The notes beneath the pieces were generated by a model. It made no database searches. It was not told the DNA's origin and was given only the letters and a program-made list of their open reading frames with translations. A stretch of 63,948 nt of DNA from Basidiobolus meristosporus CBS 931.73 (Eukaryota; Basidiobolomycota; Basidiobolomycetes; Basidiobolales; Basidiobolaceae). The stretch spans positions 1 through 63,948 of the forward strand of contig MCFE01000515.1 in assembly GCA_002104905.1 (NCBI GenBank), written 5' to 3'. Of the stretch, positions 38,412-50,761 are shown one piece after another. The position numbers and the translations under genes were made by a program. How positions within the stretch are numbered: position 1 is the stretch's first letter; each line of letters begins with the position of its first letter.

Positions 38412-41400
38412 ATGGCCAGCTTTATCAGGGACGAGGATGTGCCTCGTCTCTTTGAGGAGCTATTGGTACGTTGGTCTTCCCAGTGCAATGCCAAGTAATT
38501 TCTAGAGCTCACACACCGAACCATCTCAACAAAAATAGAATGAAATGGGTTTAGATGATGCCAAAAAAGCCCCACTAAGGATGCTTTCGATACAACACAA
38601 AAAAAACATGCTGACAGCACAGAAAGATCTGCGCGCCCAAGATGTATGTCCACTCCACAGCATAGCGTCACATCTCGAAAGTACATGTTGCTCAAGCCGG
38701 GTTTATTTAGGCAAGGAATCGGCGTTCCGGGCGGTTTGATAGCATGCCAGAATTCTATATTCGCAAACTTACCGACGTGGATATACGATACCTTTCGGTC
38801 AAAGACCTGTCTTCTTTAAGAGTTTCCCTGTCCACTCAAGCATTAACGTAGGTGGCCGGGAGAGTTTTGAACACTGGAACGAGAATGCTGACTGTTTTCT
38901 TCCAGATGGGTCAACCAATTCATTGAGCTTAAAGGTCTACGCCACTTATCGAATATTCTCGTTTCATTAAGCAGAAAATACAAAAGGTAAGACCGCCCAA
39001 GCATCTCGAAAACACGCCTCCTTCTTACTCCGAACCACACAGATCGAGCTCGGACAACCAAATTGAGCACGAAGTAGTTCGTTGTTTAAAGGCGCTATTC
39101 AACACGAAGGTAAATGACGTGGTGATTATTGTCCGCCAGCTCAACCATTCAGCTCACTTTGGCATTCGATAGTGTGGAATCAAGGACGCGCTGGATCAAC
39201 CTAGATCTGTGACCAATCTATGTTTCTCCCTGGACTCCCCTCTGCTTAGCACGCGCAAGTTGGTTGTGGAAGTGATGATCTTCTTATGCCATTATCAGCT
39301 ACCAGTTGGCCTCAACCATGTGCTGAAGGGAATCAAGACGGTCGAGGAGGCACGTAAGGAGTACGGCCCATTTGAAGCCTGGTTGAGACCATTTGAGTCT
39401 ACCATTGATGGTCGAGGCCGTATGGCGTCTTTGTCGAATTCGGTACAGCAGAACGATCATGATATCGTGGACTACACCGTAAGTGGGTTGGTTATGTGTC
39501 TTGATGCACCAGTGGCTAATCCTGTAGCATCTAGCTATCCAACCTGATTCTGTTGAACAGTATCGTTGGAAACTGCAGCGAGATCGAGCTAAGAATCCAC
39601 GTGAGAACGCAGATGAATGCGGCCGGGCTTCGTCGAGTTATCCGAGTAAGTGGTTGATAGCGCTCAGTCGCCGTGTATTCTGCTGCCTAACCCATGGATC
39701 TCGCTAGAAAGTGAAAACGTTTGCGAACGAGGCCATAAACCTCCAAGTGTCCAAGTATCTCTTTGAGGCCGAGCAAGATCTTTTATACCTGATGGATGAC
39801 CGCCCGCCTGATGGAGATGATACTTCCTCGATTATGGCGCCTTCAGTACCAGACACCTCCGACCCGCTTGTTCTGTTTCATATTCTTCTATCCTCGGTTG
39901 AAAACACGCCTTGTTACAACCATTTCCTGTCGATCTTGCAGCATATGATCATGATCCCCTCAGACCCAATGTCCAAGTTCGTACAAGTTGCTGAGTGTCG
40001 CTTCAATAGAGATACTGATTGATTCTATTACCGCAGGCAAAAGTTCTACAAGCTCATCGATAAGTTGATCATGCAGATCATCCTTGACGATTCAGGGATG
40101 CCCCATGACCTTTCTAGTGTGTACGGGGTGTCCGTCGGGAATATCCTTTCGCGGTTTGGAAGCGAAGACAAGATCGACGAGCTGCAGGAAGAGCTTAAGA
40201 AGTGGCAAGAAGAGGCAGCAACAGCCAACAAGAAGCGTTCGGAGCTTGAGATGGAGCTTGGCATGATCAACGACGGACTGTTTGGCAACATGAAGACCAG
40301 AATCGCCTCGCTGGAGGATATGTTGGTCATGTCGCGAAATACAGTTGAGCTTCAGAAGAGTCAAATTGCTCAGTTGACTGAGGAGCTGGACCGACTGAAA
40401 GCTGGGAATACCGGGACGCACTACAATGCCCCACTGCTAGCGTTCCCTACCCCATTCTCGTTCGTGGATGCGGATGATTATGTACCTTTGTCCAGCATTA
40501 GCAACAGTCGACCTCCATCAACAATCGGCCCGCCTGAGCCTGCTGAAACCTACGGTAGCGGGCCGCTCATGGCGATGCCAACTCCAGATGTAATATACAA
40601 TGCTGGTCCCACCAACTACACGGGTAACGAGAGTGGCTTTAATGCCGTGCCACCAATGCCATCTGTTCCTTTTCCTCAGTTCGATGGTGGGTCGAGCGGG
40701 GTCGCTCAGCCGAATCACCCACCAGTTTCACCCTACTCACCTACTTTCCCCCATTATACTGGGGGTCATACACCAGTGTCACCAGGTAAGCAGGCCCCAG
40801 TTATGTTCCTTACGACGGCGGCAATACTAAGCGATGTGATATCCAGTTCCCCACTCCCAATATCCAGGACAGTATAGCAATCAGCCATACGTTCCAAACA
40901 ACTCTACAGCACCGGTAGCCTACGAGCCCTTTGGATCCGGATATGCTAGTGACTATCTTGGTGGCCACGGTGGTGCTCCAACGTCATATGTCCCACAAAT
41001 TGGCGGGTTTCCATTCCCAACTCTACCAAACCAAGGGCAAGGCTACGATCATGGCCATTACGACTGGAATCCACCATATAATCAAGATGCTTACCATCAT
41101 GATCCTTACTCACCAGCCCCTCCTTACGGCCAGCAATTCCCTGGGCAAAACATATCGAATACAGATGATCTCTCTCACCAGCCCCCATCTCTCCCGCCAC
41201 GGCCTTCTAAGGCAGATGAGGTGCCTGTAAGTATGCCTCCTATCGCACCCGACGGGGCTGATGCTCCATTACAGTCTGGCAACAGTAATTTGGGAGAGTC
41301 GACTCCACCTTCTGAAACAAAATTACCCGAATCTTCGTTAAGTGAGGTCCTCCCTTCTGGTACCATCTCACAGCCTCCAACTTCTGATATTGCACTCCAA

Positions 41401-43725
41401 CCACCACCTTCCTCGAGTGGTGCTGCAGCTCCTCCGCCACCACCGCCACCACCACCACCACCACCACCAGTAACGCCTTCATCTGAGGCATCTGGGGTGC
41501 CAGCACCACCACCACCTCCTCCGCCACCATCGTCAATAGTAGGTGGACCACCACCACCGCCACCGCCGCCGCCACCACCTGCTCCTGGGGCCCCTCCGCC
41601 TCCTCCTCCACCGCCCCCGTCTACAACAGGTGGACCGCCACCACCACCACCACCGCCGCCTGCTCCTGGAGCCCCTCCACCACCACCACCGCCCCCGTCT
41701 ACAGCAGGTGGACCGCCGCCGCCGCCACCCCCTCCTGTACCTGGGGCTCCACCACCTCCACCAGCTGCCCCTGGAGCACCACCTCCACCTCCCGCACCTG
41801 GATTTGCAGGTAAAGCAGCAGGACCTTCAGCTCCTCCTGTTCCAACTGCCTCTCGCGTAGGTAGAAGCTGGGTTACGAAGCAAAAACTTAGACAACTTAA
41901 TTGGACTAAACTCCATGACCATGAGCTACCTGGTACTGTCTGGCAGGATAAGCAGGAGGTAGCGAAGCATGAAGAGGAGCTTGCTACGAAATTTGGTGGA
42001 GAAGGGGTGTTTGTTGCCATCGAGGATAAGTTCCCCTCCAAACCAGCTGTAATTAAGATGAAAGGTAAGGCTATAGTAATGGAACCACGAAAACCTGGAG
42101 CATCAGGGTAACCTTTCTTGTTAGCCGAAGTCGAAAAGGAGGTGCCAGAAGAAATAATGGTATTAGACCCCAAGAGAATCCAAAACATCAGTATGGCCAT
42201 CGATTTCCATTAGATCCACTAGTCGTTCCGCATCTAATAGTTACTATCTGCAGATATCGCACTCTCGAAATGCAAGAACATGAGCCCAGCCCAGATCAAA
42301 GAGGCAATCCTAGATATGAACGAGTTTGTGATGACCGTTGACTTACTTGAACAGTTGAAAAAGTTTATCCCCACCGATGATGAGGCAAGTTATACCGGAG
42401 CAATGATAGAGTCTTAAGTGAAGCCAAGTTGACCATGATTACTTTTAGATTGCGCTTCTTCAGCCCTTCCTAGAAGACAGCACGAAGTTGAGTAGAGCTG
42501 AGCAATTTTTCATTGAGGTTCGTGTACTGGATTAGGCGCATGAAAGAGGCACATATAACTTATCCATAACATGCATGTAGGTGATATCGATCAGTAGATA
42601 TCAGCAACGTCTTGACATCATGCATTTCAAGCAAACATACAAAGAGAAGTATGATAGTATACAGAAGGTACTTGAATTTCATACGTAAGCAACCGCAAAG
42701 ATCTCCTGCAATTCATACTGATTTCCTGTAGGCTTGCAAGACGATCTACGAGACATCCAATACACTCAGAAGCAGCAAGTTAGTTCCACAATTCCTAGAG
42801 GTAGTACCCAGCATTTCATCAGAGATCAAACAGTCACTAAACTGCTCTCTAGGTGATTCTGACGATAGGGAACTTTATGAATACCGGATTTCGAGGGAAC
42901 GCGTCCGGATTCAAGGTCAGCAGTGTCAACCGGTTAACTGATACGAAAACGACCGACAACAAATCCACGTTGCTTCATTTCCTGGTTGACGTGGCCGAGA
43001 ATAAGTTGCCAGACTTGCTGAAGATTGTTGACGAGCTCAAAGGTGTTCACGAAGCGTGCCGTGTCTCTATGCCAGATGTGAAGGAAGAGTTTGAAGGGGT
43101 GAAGAAAGATTTGGCATTTGCTGAGAAGGAGATCTCGGAGTATTACAGCCAGCCAGAATACGAGAACGATCCTTTTACTACACAGGTGAAGGAGTTTTTG
43201 ATCACTGCGAAACAAAGCTTCGAAGACCTCAAGGTGTACTGGACCGCCACCGAAGTCATGTATGCAGAGTGTGTCCGACACTTTGGAGAAAGCCCTACAC
43301 TGCGACCCGACGAGTTCTTCCAGATCTTCAAGCGATTCTTGGTGGACATCGAGAGAGTTCGCAAGGAGATCGAGATTGAAAAAAGAAAGATCATCGCCGC
43401 CGAGAAGAAAGCCAAGGCAGAACTGGAGAAGAAGGAGAGAGAGGCAGCTAGACGCAAGCCCAAGCTGGACAAGGTGCAAAATCCCGAGATCAAGGAGGCA
43501 GTGGAGGAAGACAAGGGTGGCTTGGACCATCTCATGGATTCTCTAAGGAAGTGCAATGATTTCGGCAAAATGAAGCAAGACGCTCAACGCATGACGGCTA
43601 CGGAGCGCCTGCGAAATGATCAAGCTCGAAGAAATTTGGATAACCTGTCGGAGCAAGCACGCCAACTTCTGAAAGACATCAACCAAGACATCGGGGACAT
43701 GGGCTTCGCGGCAGTTGAAGCGTAG
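38412..43725 (+). CDS. Diaphanous-type formin (GBD-FH3-FH1-FH2), multi-exon
   Basis: The ATG at 38412 begins MASFIRDEDVPRLFEELL. Early exons encode the GTPase-binding/FH3 armadillo region (KLTDVDIRYLSVKDLSSLRVSL, FIELKGLRHLSNIL, CLKALFNTK, SPLLSTRKLVVEVM, LRIHVRTQMNAAGL). Next come a coiled coil (about 40140-40400), a Pro/Tyr-rich linker, and an FH1 region at about 41430-41810 with repeated runs of 8 to 13 prolines separated by GG/PGAP spacers. FH2 starts at WVTKQKLRQLNWTKL and continues over exons to the conserved GNFMNTGFRGNASGFK block and a basic C-terminal tail. Formins nucleate and processively elongate actin filaments for polarity and septation under Rho control. The total is about 1,450 residues. 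Short 5' exons are approximate. Confidence 0.9.
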
Positions 43726-43936
43726 ATAAAGCACTATTTAATATTTCGACTGTTTATTTTCATTCGGCCCCGTTCATTCGATCCCTAGTTAGCTAGTATT
43801 CAATTCATTCATATCATAGTCAACTTTCTATGCCTATTTATTACTAAACATTTAATAAAAGATTGACTTAATCAACTTTGCCTCTCATAAGTCCCCACGA
43901 AAAAACTGCAGCGCTTGGTTGTTTCGAACTTGCCAT

Positions 43937-45922
43937 ATGGAAGCGCACAACAATCTTGTAGATCCTTCGGGGAATGCCGTCCAAAGCCTGTGGGAATGGG
44001 CAAAAACCAACAACTGCTATCTAGAGCCGTTGGAAATTCGTCTAAGTATAACTTGATCTCAGTCGATTATCTTGGTTATTTTGCTAATCCCTCATCCATC
44101 GATCCTAGACGAGGACGGGTTTCGAGCAGTGTATGCTAAAAGAGATATCCAGGAGGAAGAAAAGATTGGTTCGATTCCGGGGAAACTGGTGATAAGTCAA
44201 GAAACCGCACGAACTGCTCTTCCTCAGTACTCCGATCTACCCGGCCATGTATTACTTAAAGTTTATCTGATTCACGAAAGACTTCGCGGAGTGGACTCTT
44301 TTTGGCAGCCGTACATCTCGGTGCTGCCCAAAACCTTCTCGACCCCGCTGTGGTTCAATACTGAAGAATATGCCGTACTTAAAGGTACAAACCTGGAATT
44401 TGCTGCCGAAGAATATAAGCAAAAGATTGATCAAGAGTTCGACCTGGTGCGAAAGACCCTAAATGGCTCCACTGTCAATGAGCATCTTATTACTAGGTAA
44501 GCTTCGTGATCCATGGGTTTCGTCTGAATATCTTATAAATTTCCTTTAACCATTCATAGAGAGATGTACTACTGGGCCACTACTGTAGTGTCCTCTCGTG
44601 CTTTTTCCAGCAAGCTAGATCCTAATGCCACCGACGAGGAAGACCAGCAAATCATGCTTCCATTACTTGATATGTTAAACCACAAGCTTCGTCAACCCAT
44701 CACTTGGAGTAACCACGAGGGTCAAGTATCATTCGTTTGCAACCGCAAGGTGGCTGCTGGTGAAGAGGTTTTCAATAATTACGGAGCAAAATCCAATGAG
44801 GAGTGTAGGTACTTCCCCTCGATTTCACCAACATAGAAGTGACATGCTAATGGGCTGTAGTGTTACAAGGATATGGCTTCTGTATCGAAAACAACGAGGT
44901 CGATTATTTCGCATTGAAGATCAATTTCCGTGCCACCTCCACCGTGGATCTGAAAGAATTGCTCTTGAAGCGATTCGGTCTCACGGACTTCAAGCATTTC
45001 CTCCGCCGTGACGGAGAAATCCCCGAGAACTTGGCCAAACAGATCCGTGTGCTTGCGATGAATCGGTATGAACTGACCCTAGGACAGAACCTTGCAGCCG
45101 AGAACATGGAGTTCCTCAACTATCGCAACGAGATTGCGATGTTGCAAATGTACCGCCAGCTTCTCGCACAGCGTCTTCACGTGCTCAACACCGCCGTCCA
45201 GCAAAGCTCAGATCCCGAGGAGCCCAGCTACGCTTATACAGCCGGAAAGATCTATCGCGACGGTAGTTTCCAGATCGGTTGCTCGGCACTCCCTATTTAC
45301 TGACATCCCCGGTTTGTAGGCCAGCTCGAGATCCTTCAACTCAACTTCACGCAAGTGTCTGCCAAGCTCTGTCAAGTGCTCAGCAATGCGACCAAAGACA
45401 CCGTAGGTCAGACGGATCTGGTCGCCTCTCTTCAACACTTCCTCGGCACTGTGATTACGATGGAGAAAGTTGTGTCGGACAGGGAATTCTTCGAAGTGAT
45501 CACCAACAATATTGATGGTCTGGATGAAGAAACCATCCTTGCACTGTTTATCATCCGATGCAGCACTAACGTGGATGGCCGCTGGTATGCTTCATTGGCC
45601 AAGTATCAAGACTTCCACGACCCCAACTATTCTAACGAGTAAGTGACAGCCATCTTTCTATCTGGACCTGGCGGATATCCTAACCTCTAGTTTATTTGAA
45701 ACTAGCGCCGGTGGTCTAGATCCTGAAGCTCAAGAAGACCTGCTCAACCTGCAGGAAATGTATGATGCGCTATTCCCATATATGACCTCCACCAACCCCG
45801 ATCTATTCCCAGCTAACATCTACACCTGGGAGAAGTTCCGATGGGCTGCAAGCATTGTTGACTCGTTGAGCGTTACCATTCAGACACCCGATGGAGCAGT
45901 CCTGGCCATTGTTCCCACATAG
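43937..45922 (+). CDS. SET-domain lysine methyltransferase (RuBisCO-LSMT/SETD class) with extra half-SET
   Basis: The start is MEAHNNLVDPSGNAVQSLWEW at 43937. The first intron (from about 44046) leads to NEDGFRAVYAKRDIQEEEKI. The first SET module is complete: LLPLLDMLNH... is represented by MLPLLDMLNHKLRQP, and AAGEEVFNNYGAKSNEE holds the NYG catalytic segment. A helical substrate-binding domain follows (FLRRDGEIPENLAKQIRVLAMNRYEL). After 45,330 the sequence continues with LFPANIYTWEKFRWAASIVDSLSV then DGAVLAIVPT and stop. That C-terminal block resembles the i-SET to core junction of a second SET domain, broken off where LVPLLDM-NH would come. Targets of this class are ribosomal proteins, EF1A or actin; this one's target is unknown. 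Confidence 0.8.
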
Positions 45923-46004
45923 GAATACATATTCATAGATAGTGTACAAACCAAACCCCTTCCCACTTCCGGTTAGCAATATTTATTGGAATCTATTAAT
46001 GAAA

Positions 46005-46875
46005 TTAAATGTATGTGTGGCGGGGATTGAACAGGTTTGAAGTGGCCTGATAATCCCGTATAGAGGCCACCGACGAAATGAGACATTCAGTTTGACCCTC
46101 GATGTCACAAACCTGTGTGACTTTATGACGTATCAAACTGTCGACCAACCAGAACTGTAGCATATTCAAGAACATGGGCAGGATGAACATCACCACCATT
46201 ACCTGAAGGCGCGGATCGCCAAGCTGGATTATTGGGTCCAGGATCCATTGACCCAGGATGACCAAACATGGGAATGCCGTTGTTCCAAGGAAAATGGTGA
46301 GCTTGGTTGCGCTGAGGGCCAAGAGAAATACAAGGGACTGTTTCAGCCATATCCGGCATTCGGGTGGGCTGCCGTAGTTGCCACAATCCATTTCCTTTAC
46401 CTGGAAGTGATCGAGAATACGATGGACTCCCTTTAATACAAAATACAGAATCAAAACACCCACTGTTGTGTCCAACAAGAGGTTCAGCAAATACCTAGCC
46501 AGATCGAGCATCAGTCGCATATCTGATGAACATGTGGGAACCTCCTAATCTTACCAGACGCATGGGTTGTCCTCACGTGAGCCAGAGCGTGAGCCGGCAA
46601 AAGAGGACACCAGTAGGTTCAACACGTGCACCATGGCAGCGCCTCCGCTTTGCTTGCTGACATCGAACAACCTTTCGTGGCAAAAGGGTGAGTATCTTGT
46701 TCGAGCCGCACCCATGACTGGTAATTTACCAAACACGCCCAGGCCTTCTGGGGCACTCTCGCTGTCGCTTAACCAAAAGCGACGATACGGCCATCAAGGC
46801 CATTAAAGATTGCACTAGAATGGCGAACCCATCCAACAGCTCACAGCTCAGATTCTGTAAGCGAAACGCAAACAT
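46005..46875 (-). CDS. STIMATE/TMEM110-like multi-pass membrane protein
   Basis: Three exons (46875-46730, 46671-46555, 46494-46005) join in phase to 250 residues. The N-terminus is MFAFRLQNLSCELLDGFAILVQ, followed by LFDVSKQSGGAAMVHVLNLL, DNPCVWYLLNLLLDTTVGVLILYF and further hydrophobic helices. The FDVSKQ and NLLLDTTxGV motifs are typical of the STIMATE family. Animal members sit at ER-plasma-membrane junctions and regulate STIM/store-operated calcium entry; yeast relatives are vacuolar or ER membrane proteins of unclear role. About four or five membrane segments are visible. It is convergent with the SET gene (82 bp apart). The short splice-linked N-terminal exon decides the start. Confidence 0.85.
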
Positions 46876-47792
46876 TACGAATAAATTAATCTAAAAAATT
46901 GCGACACTGATAGCCAGAAGCCATCCTCGCGCAACATATATATCTTCGCCACAATCGGCCTATTGTATCCTTCACATCTGTTACAGAACCTCTACAATCC
47001 CAGTTGAAACGACTCTTTGGTTTCATCCTCCTCAGCGCACACACCCTCTTCAATGCTCTCTGATTCTATTTTTAGAATCCAGCCATTTCCCACCAATCCA
47101 CAATTGTCCTAATCGGTTACCCCGTCTCCTTCCGCAGCCAGCCTCCCATTGGCCGATAAGGTTGTCGCCATGGCTTTGTGGCCTCTGATGGCTAATCGCA
47201 GGACAGGATCCAATTCAGGAATCTTCACAATCCAGACAAGGTGATCCATTAGCTTGCCCTACAAACAACCGCATCCACAACACCAACCACCCCTCGATCA
47301 GGCAACCGCAGCAGAAGTACTTGGCACAGATCCACCGCAGCATGATGGTTCCCGAACATTTCGAAGACGTAAGCCATGTGGGAAGATTGATTAGTAATTG
47401 CCTGCCGCCCAGATCAACCCTCTGCCCACAAGCTCAGCGCTCAGGATCCACCCAAAGTGATCCATATCTTGAACAAATCATCGCATGAGCCGATATAGCA
47501 GGCTAAATACAATCTACTCCAGGAAGCGCGATTGGTGGAATAGGAAAATCGGGAAAAAGGGAACATCTGGATTTCCAAGCGAGTCAGATACACATCCCAT
47601 AGAATTCCTCATAAAAAGTTTCGCTTCCGCACACCCGCCTTACTAGCACCCTTTCTTTTTGTCCTTTCCCCTTCCACTGTGAAGTTTGTGTAAAGCGGGT
47701 GCTTTCGTTCTCTAATCAACTCTCTTTTGCGCCGCAGCCCTTCTCCACAGTCACCTGCATTGTTATTCCTCTCCCAATTCCCGCCTTGTTCG
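46876..47792. other. Long divergent intergenic region / TF leader
   Basis: About 0.9 kb between the STIMATE-like gene and the zinc-finger gene. The part near 47,630-47,790 is pyrimidine-rich (CT tracts), as is common in long leaders of fungal transcription-factor genes. In-frame codons extend 22 codons upstream of the chosen Met. No upstream ORF or RNA gene is called. Confidence 0.4.
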
Positions 47793-49028
47793 ATGTCTCT
47801 CTTACCCACCACCGACCTTCTTCAAACCGAAGCAACTTGTAATATGGAACAAAATGATTCATTTTTGGTCAACGACTTTCAGCTCTACGACAATGATGAT
47901 TTGTTCGCTGTAGATGATACTTTCACACCTCATGATGAAGCTGAGCTTTCCATTGATAATGTATTCACCACCCCATTCACCCCGTCCATCGATACCTTCG
48001 ATCCGGGCTCACTAATATCAACGCCGTACACGCCGGCCGTGGAGTGTTTCAATGATATTCTAGTTCCGTTCAGTCCCAGCATCAACTGCAACGCGAGCAT
48101 GCCTCTCTTCAACACTCCCTTCATGGCTCCCTCAAATGATTTCGGCACATCCCTGGCCGAGACCCCTACCGTCGTTGATACTCCGTTGACTGTGAGTCTG
48201 AATGACTTCAATCCTCAGCAGCCCGTACCCGCCGTCAGCACATCAGGAGTTCCCGGATTCTTCATGCCGCTCTCCATGATTGACACACCCTGTATTCAAC
48301 CCGAGAATGACTTCGATTATGCCTCTCTTTCTAACACGCCGCTCGCCACCGACAGTGACATCTTCACATCTGCCGTTCTGAACACACCCAACATATTCTC
48401 TGAGGGTATTGATCTAACGCCATTTTTGACACCGGCAACCGATTTCGAATGCGACAACTTCTCTGCCCCTGGTACCCCACTCGACCCCGCGAACGCGGAC
48501 GCCGCCCATCAGGTGAATTTCCTCAATTTCGGCAACGAGAAAGATTTGTACAGCGACCTATTCGAGAAGGATGCCGAGAAGTCTTCCCAGGCCCTGTCTC
48601 TCTTCGCCCCGCTCGAGGAAATCGCCGATTCCCAAAGCTCTCCCTCCAAATCGACATCCTCCTCTCCAACCACCTCCTCGCCCGACGACAAGGATGGGTT
48701 TAGTGTTCCCGCACCCCAAGAATCATCCAAGTCTCGCATGGCCTCCGCCGGCTCCAAGAAGTACATTTGCTCATATCAAGGATGCTCCAAAAGCTTCGCT
48801 CGGAAATTCAATCTTAACGTGCACCAACGCAGTCATTTTCCTGACCTTGCGCGCCCATTCAAATGCTCTGAATGCCCCAAGGCTTTCGGTCGTAAGCACG
48901 ATTTGACCCGGCATCTGGCGGCAGTTCACAAAACCACCTCGCTGTATCATTGCAACGAGTGTGAGAAAGAATTCTCCAGACGGGACTCGCTCGCGCGCCA
49001 TCTCGAGAAGGGCTGTCAAGTGGTGTGA
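47793..49028 (+). CDS. C2H2 zinc-finger transcription factor
   Basis: This intronless gene encodes 411 residues from the Met at 47793 (MSLLPTTDLL). The frame opens 22 codons earlier with another Met, which is less likely. Three C-terminal C2H2 fingers end the protein: CSYQGCSKSFARKFNLNVHQRSH, CSECPKAFGRKHDLTRHLAAVH and CNECEKEFSRRDSLARHLEKGC. The last has Cys in place of the final His, a CCHC variant. The finger pattern (RKFNL, RKHDLTRH, RRDSLARH) resembles Crz1/Msn-like fungal regulators. The first 280 residues are acidic and Thr-Pro-rich in loose repeats and look like an activation domain with many proline-directed phosphosites. Target genes are unknown. No PxIxIT calcineurin site is obvious. 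Confidence 0.85.
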   Translation: MSLLPTTDLLQTEATCNMEQNDSFLVNDFQLYDNDDLFAVDDTFTPHDEAELSIDNVFTTPFTPSIDTFDPGSLISTPYTPAVECFNDILVPFSPSINCNASMPLFNTPFMAPSNDFGTSLAETPTVVDTPLTVSLNDFNPQQPVPAVSTSGVPGFFMPLSMIDTPCIQPENDFDYASLSNTPLATDSDIFTSAVLNTPNIFSEGIDLTPFLTPATDFECDNFSAPGTPLDPANADAAHQVNFLNFGNEKDLYSDLFEKDAEKSSQALSLFAPLEEIADSQSSPSKSTSSSPTTSSPDDKDGFSVPAPQESSKSRMASAGSKKYICSYQGCSKSFARKFNLNVHQRSHFPDLARPFKCSECPKAFGRKHDLTRHLAAVHKTTSLYHCNECEKEFSRRDSLARHLEKGCQVV

Positions 49029-49509
49029 GCCGCCACCACCATCTGGTTGGACATCTCATTCACCTGGCATACGAGTCCCCCAGAAAAGCACAAAAAAATC
49101 GGAAAACCAACAGAAAGCACACTACACTTGAGCCTTGATTAGATTACTTCCCACTAGTACCCAATCCCCCCTCCCCCCCTCATCACTATATATACATCGA
49201 AATCTTTGAAATAGATTTACTCACCCACTCTGTGTATTTAATTGTTTGTAACTCTCACTTATCATGTATAGTCTACCTCTGTATTTTCAATATTTATCGG
49301 CTTTTCCAAGATCTCTCCCCCCACACACCGAACTCGTTCATGTGATTGAAATGAAATTAAACCAAACCATTTGACTCCCCCACAACAAACGCTTACCGTG
49401 ACCGTCTCAGGGTCCTTCATATCACATCATATCCATGGCATCATTCATCTCGGGATCTCCCATAAATACCCGCGGGCCCGGAGAAATTTGCAGCTTTTCC
49501 CAGGTTGCC
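49029..49509. other. Intergenic with AKR promoter
   Basis: It holds the 3' region of the zinc-finger gene (C-rich stretch about 49165-49180) and CATAAATA at 49461-49468, about 42 bases before the AKR start. No other gene seen. Confidence 0.45.
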
Positions 49510-50761
49510 ATGACTTTTCCCAATACGGTGAGTTCTCGTTGAGCTTCGTGGTCGCAGTGGTACTCACCTTCGTCAAGACTTCTACTCAAATAGACCTGCC
49601 GAAGATCGGGTTCGGCGCTGGGGCGTTCAGCGGAGCGTACAACTCGGTGTCCAAGGACGAATGCTACGCGGCGGTCGAGCGGTCCCTAGAACTCGGTATG
49701 TCCAGCGAGATGAGGAAGCAAGAGTAGCCTTCCAACCCCGACCCCATCCCGCACACTCACCTCCTCCCTCCCGCCTTCACCTAGGTATCAACTACTTCGA
49801 CACTTCCCCGTATTACGGGGAAAGCGAGGCCGTCTTAGGAGAGGGGTTGAAAAGAGTCCAGGAGAAGTTCCCCCGGGCAACCTACTCCCTTTCCACCAAG
49901 GTGGGCCGCTACGGCTACCGCAAGGAGGATTTCGACTACTCGGCCGAGCGGGTGGTGGAGAGCGTCCAGGAGAGCATGCGTCGCTTGAATACCGACTATC
50001 TGGACATCGTTCTATGCCACGACGTGGAATTCGTCCCCGTCGAGCAGGTGGTCGACCACGCGTTACCGCAGCTATTCCGGTTCAAGGTACCATGCATGAC
50101 ATCCACTCCCCCCTCCCCTCCATGTCTTTGATACTCACCACGCTTTCTCGAGCCTAGGAGGAAGGCAGGATCCACCAGGTGGGAATTTCAGGTAGCTTTC
50201 ATCATATCAACCGATTAATCCAGCTTACCACTCACCTCCCCGCCACCTTCGCCAGGCTATCCGTTGGATGTCCTGTTGAACATCGCCCGGATCCAGCACG
50301 AACGTAACCAGCCTTTGGACGTGGTGTTGTCGTATTGCCACTACACCCTTCAAAACACCCTGCTGGCTGAATACCTTCCCAGGTTCAAGTCGTACGGTGT
50401 GGTCCACGTCATCAACGCCTCCCCCTTGAGTATGGGCCTGTTCCGGGAGGGGCCCACCCCCGACTGGCATCCTGGCTCGGATGCCATGAAGGAGGCGGTC
50501 CGCCTCGCCAAGGAGGTCTGCGTCGAACATGGGGTGAAGATCTCCGAGGTCGCCTCGAAATTCGCCTTCAACCACCCAGGGTTCGCCAGCACCATCATCG
50601 GGTGTTGCAAGGCCGAGGAGATCCAGCAGGCGTACGAACAATCCCAGATGATCGAATCCGGGGACCGCCCCGTCGACTCGGTGGTTCTGGCCAAGATTCT
50701 ACGTCTCATGGAGCCCTTTCACAACTACTCCTGGCCTTCCCCCACCTCGGCGGAGCAGTGA
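49510..50761 (+). CDS. Aldo-keto reductase, L-galactose / D-arabinose dehydrogenase-like
   Basis: Five exons (49510-49527, 49578-49695, 49785-50086, 50158-50191, 50256-50761) give 325 residues, typical of L-galactose dehydrogenase and yeast Ara2. The first coding exon is only 18 nt (MTFPNT). The AKR tetrad is in place: Asp and Tyr in YFDTSPYYGESE, Lys in STKVGRYG and His in VLCHDVEF. The pattern VLGEGLKRV...RYGYRKEDFDYSAERVVES is diagnostic for this subgroup. The enzyme oxidises an aldose to its lactone with NAD(P), a step towards erythroascorbate in fungi. The local base composition is much more GC-rich than the region to its right. An alternative start at 49435 would add 25 residues but lies upstream of the TATA-like element. 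Confidence 0.9.

Noticed and set aside
41175-42200. Gly-rich minus-strand frame opposite the formin FH1
   Set aside because: It is an antisense reading of the proline codons; the plus strand carries a continuous formin.
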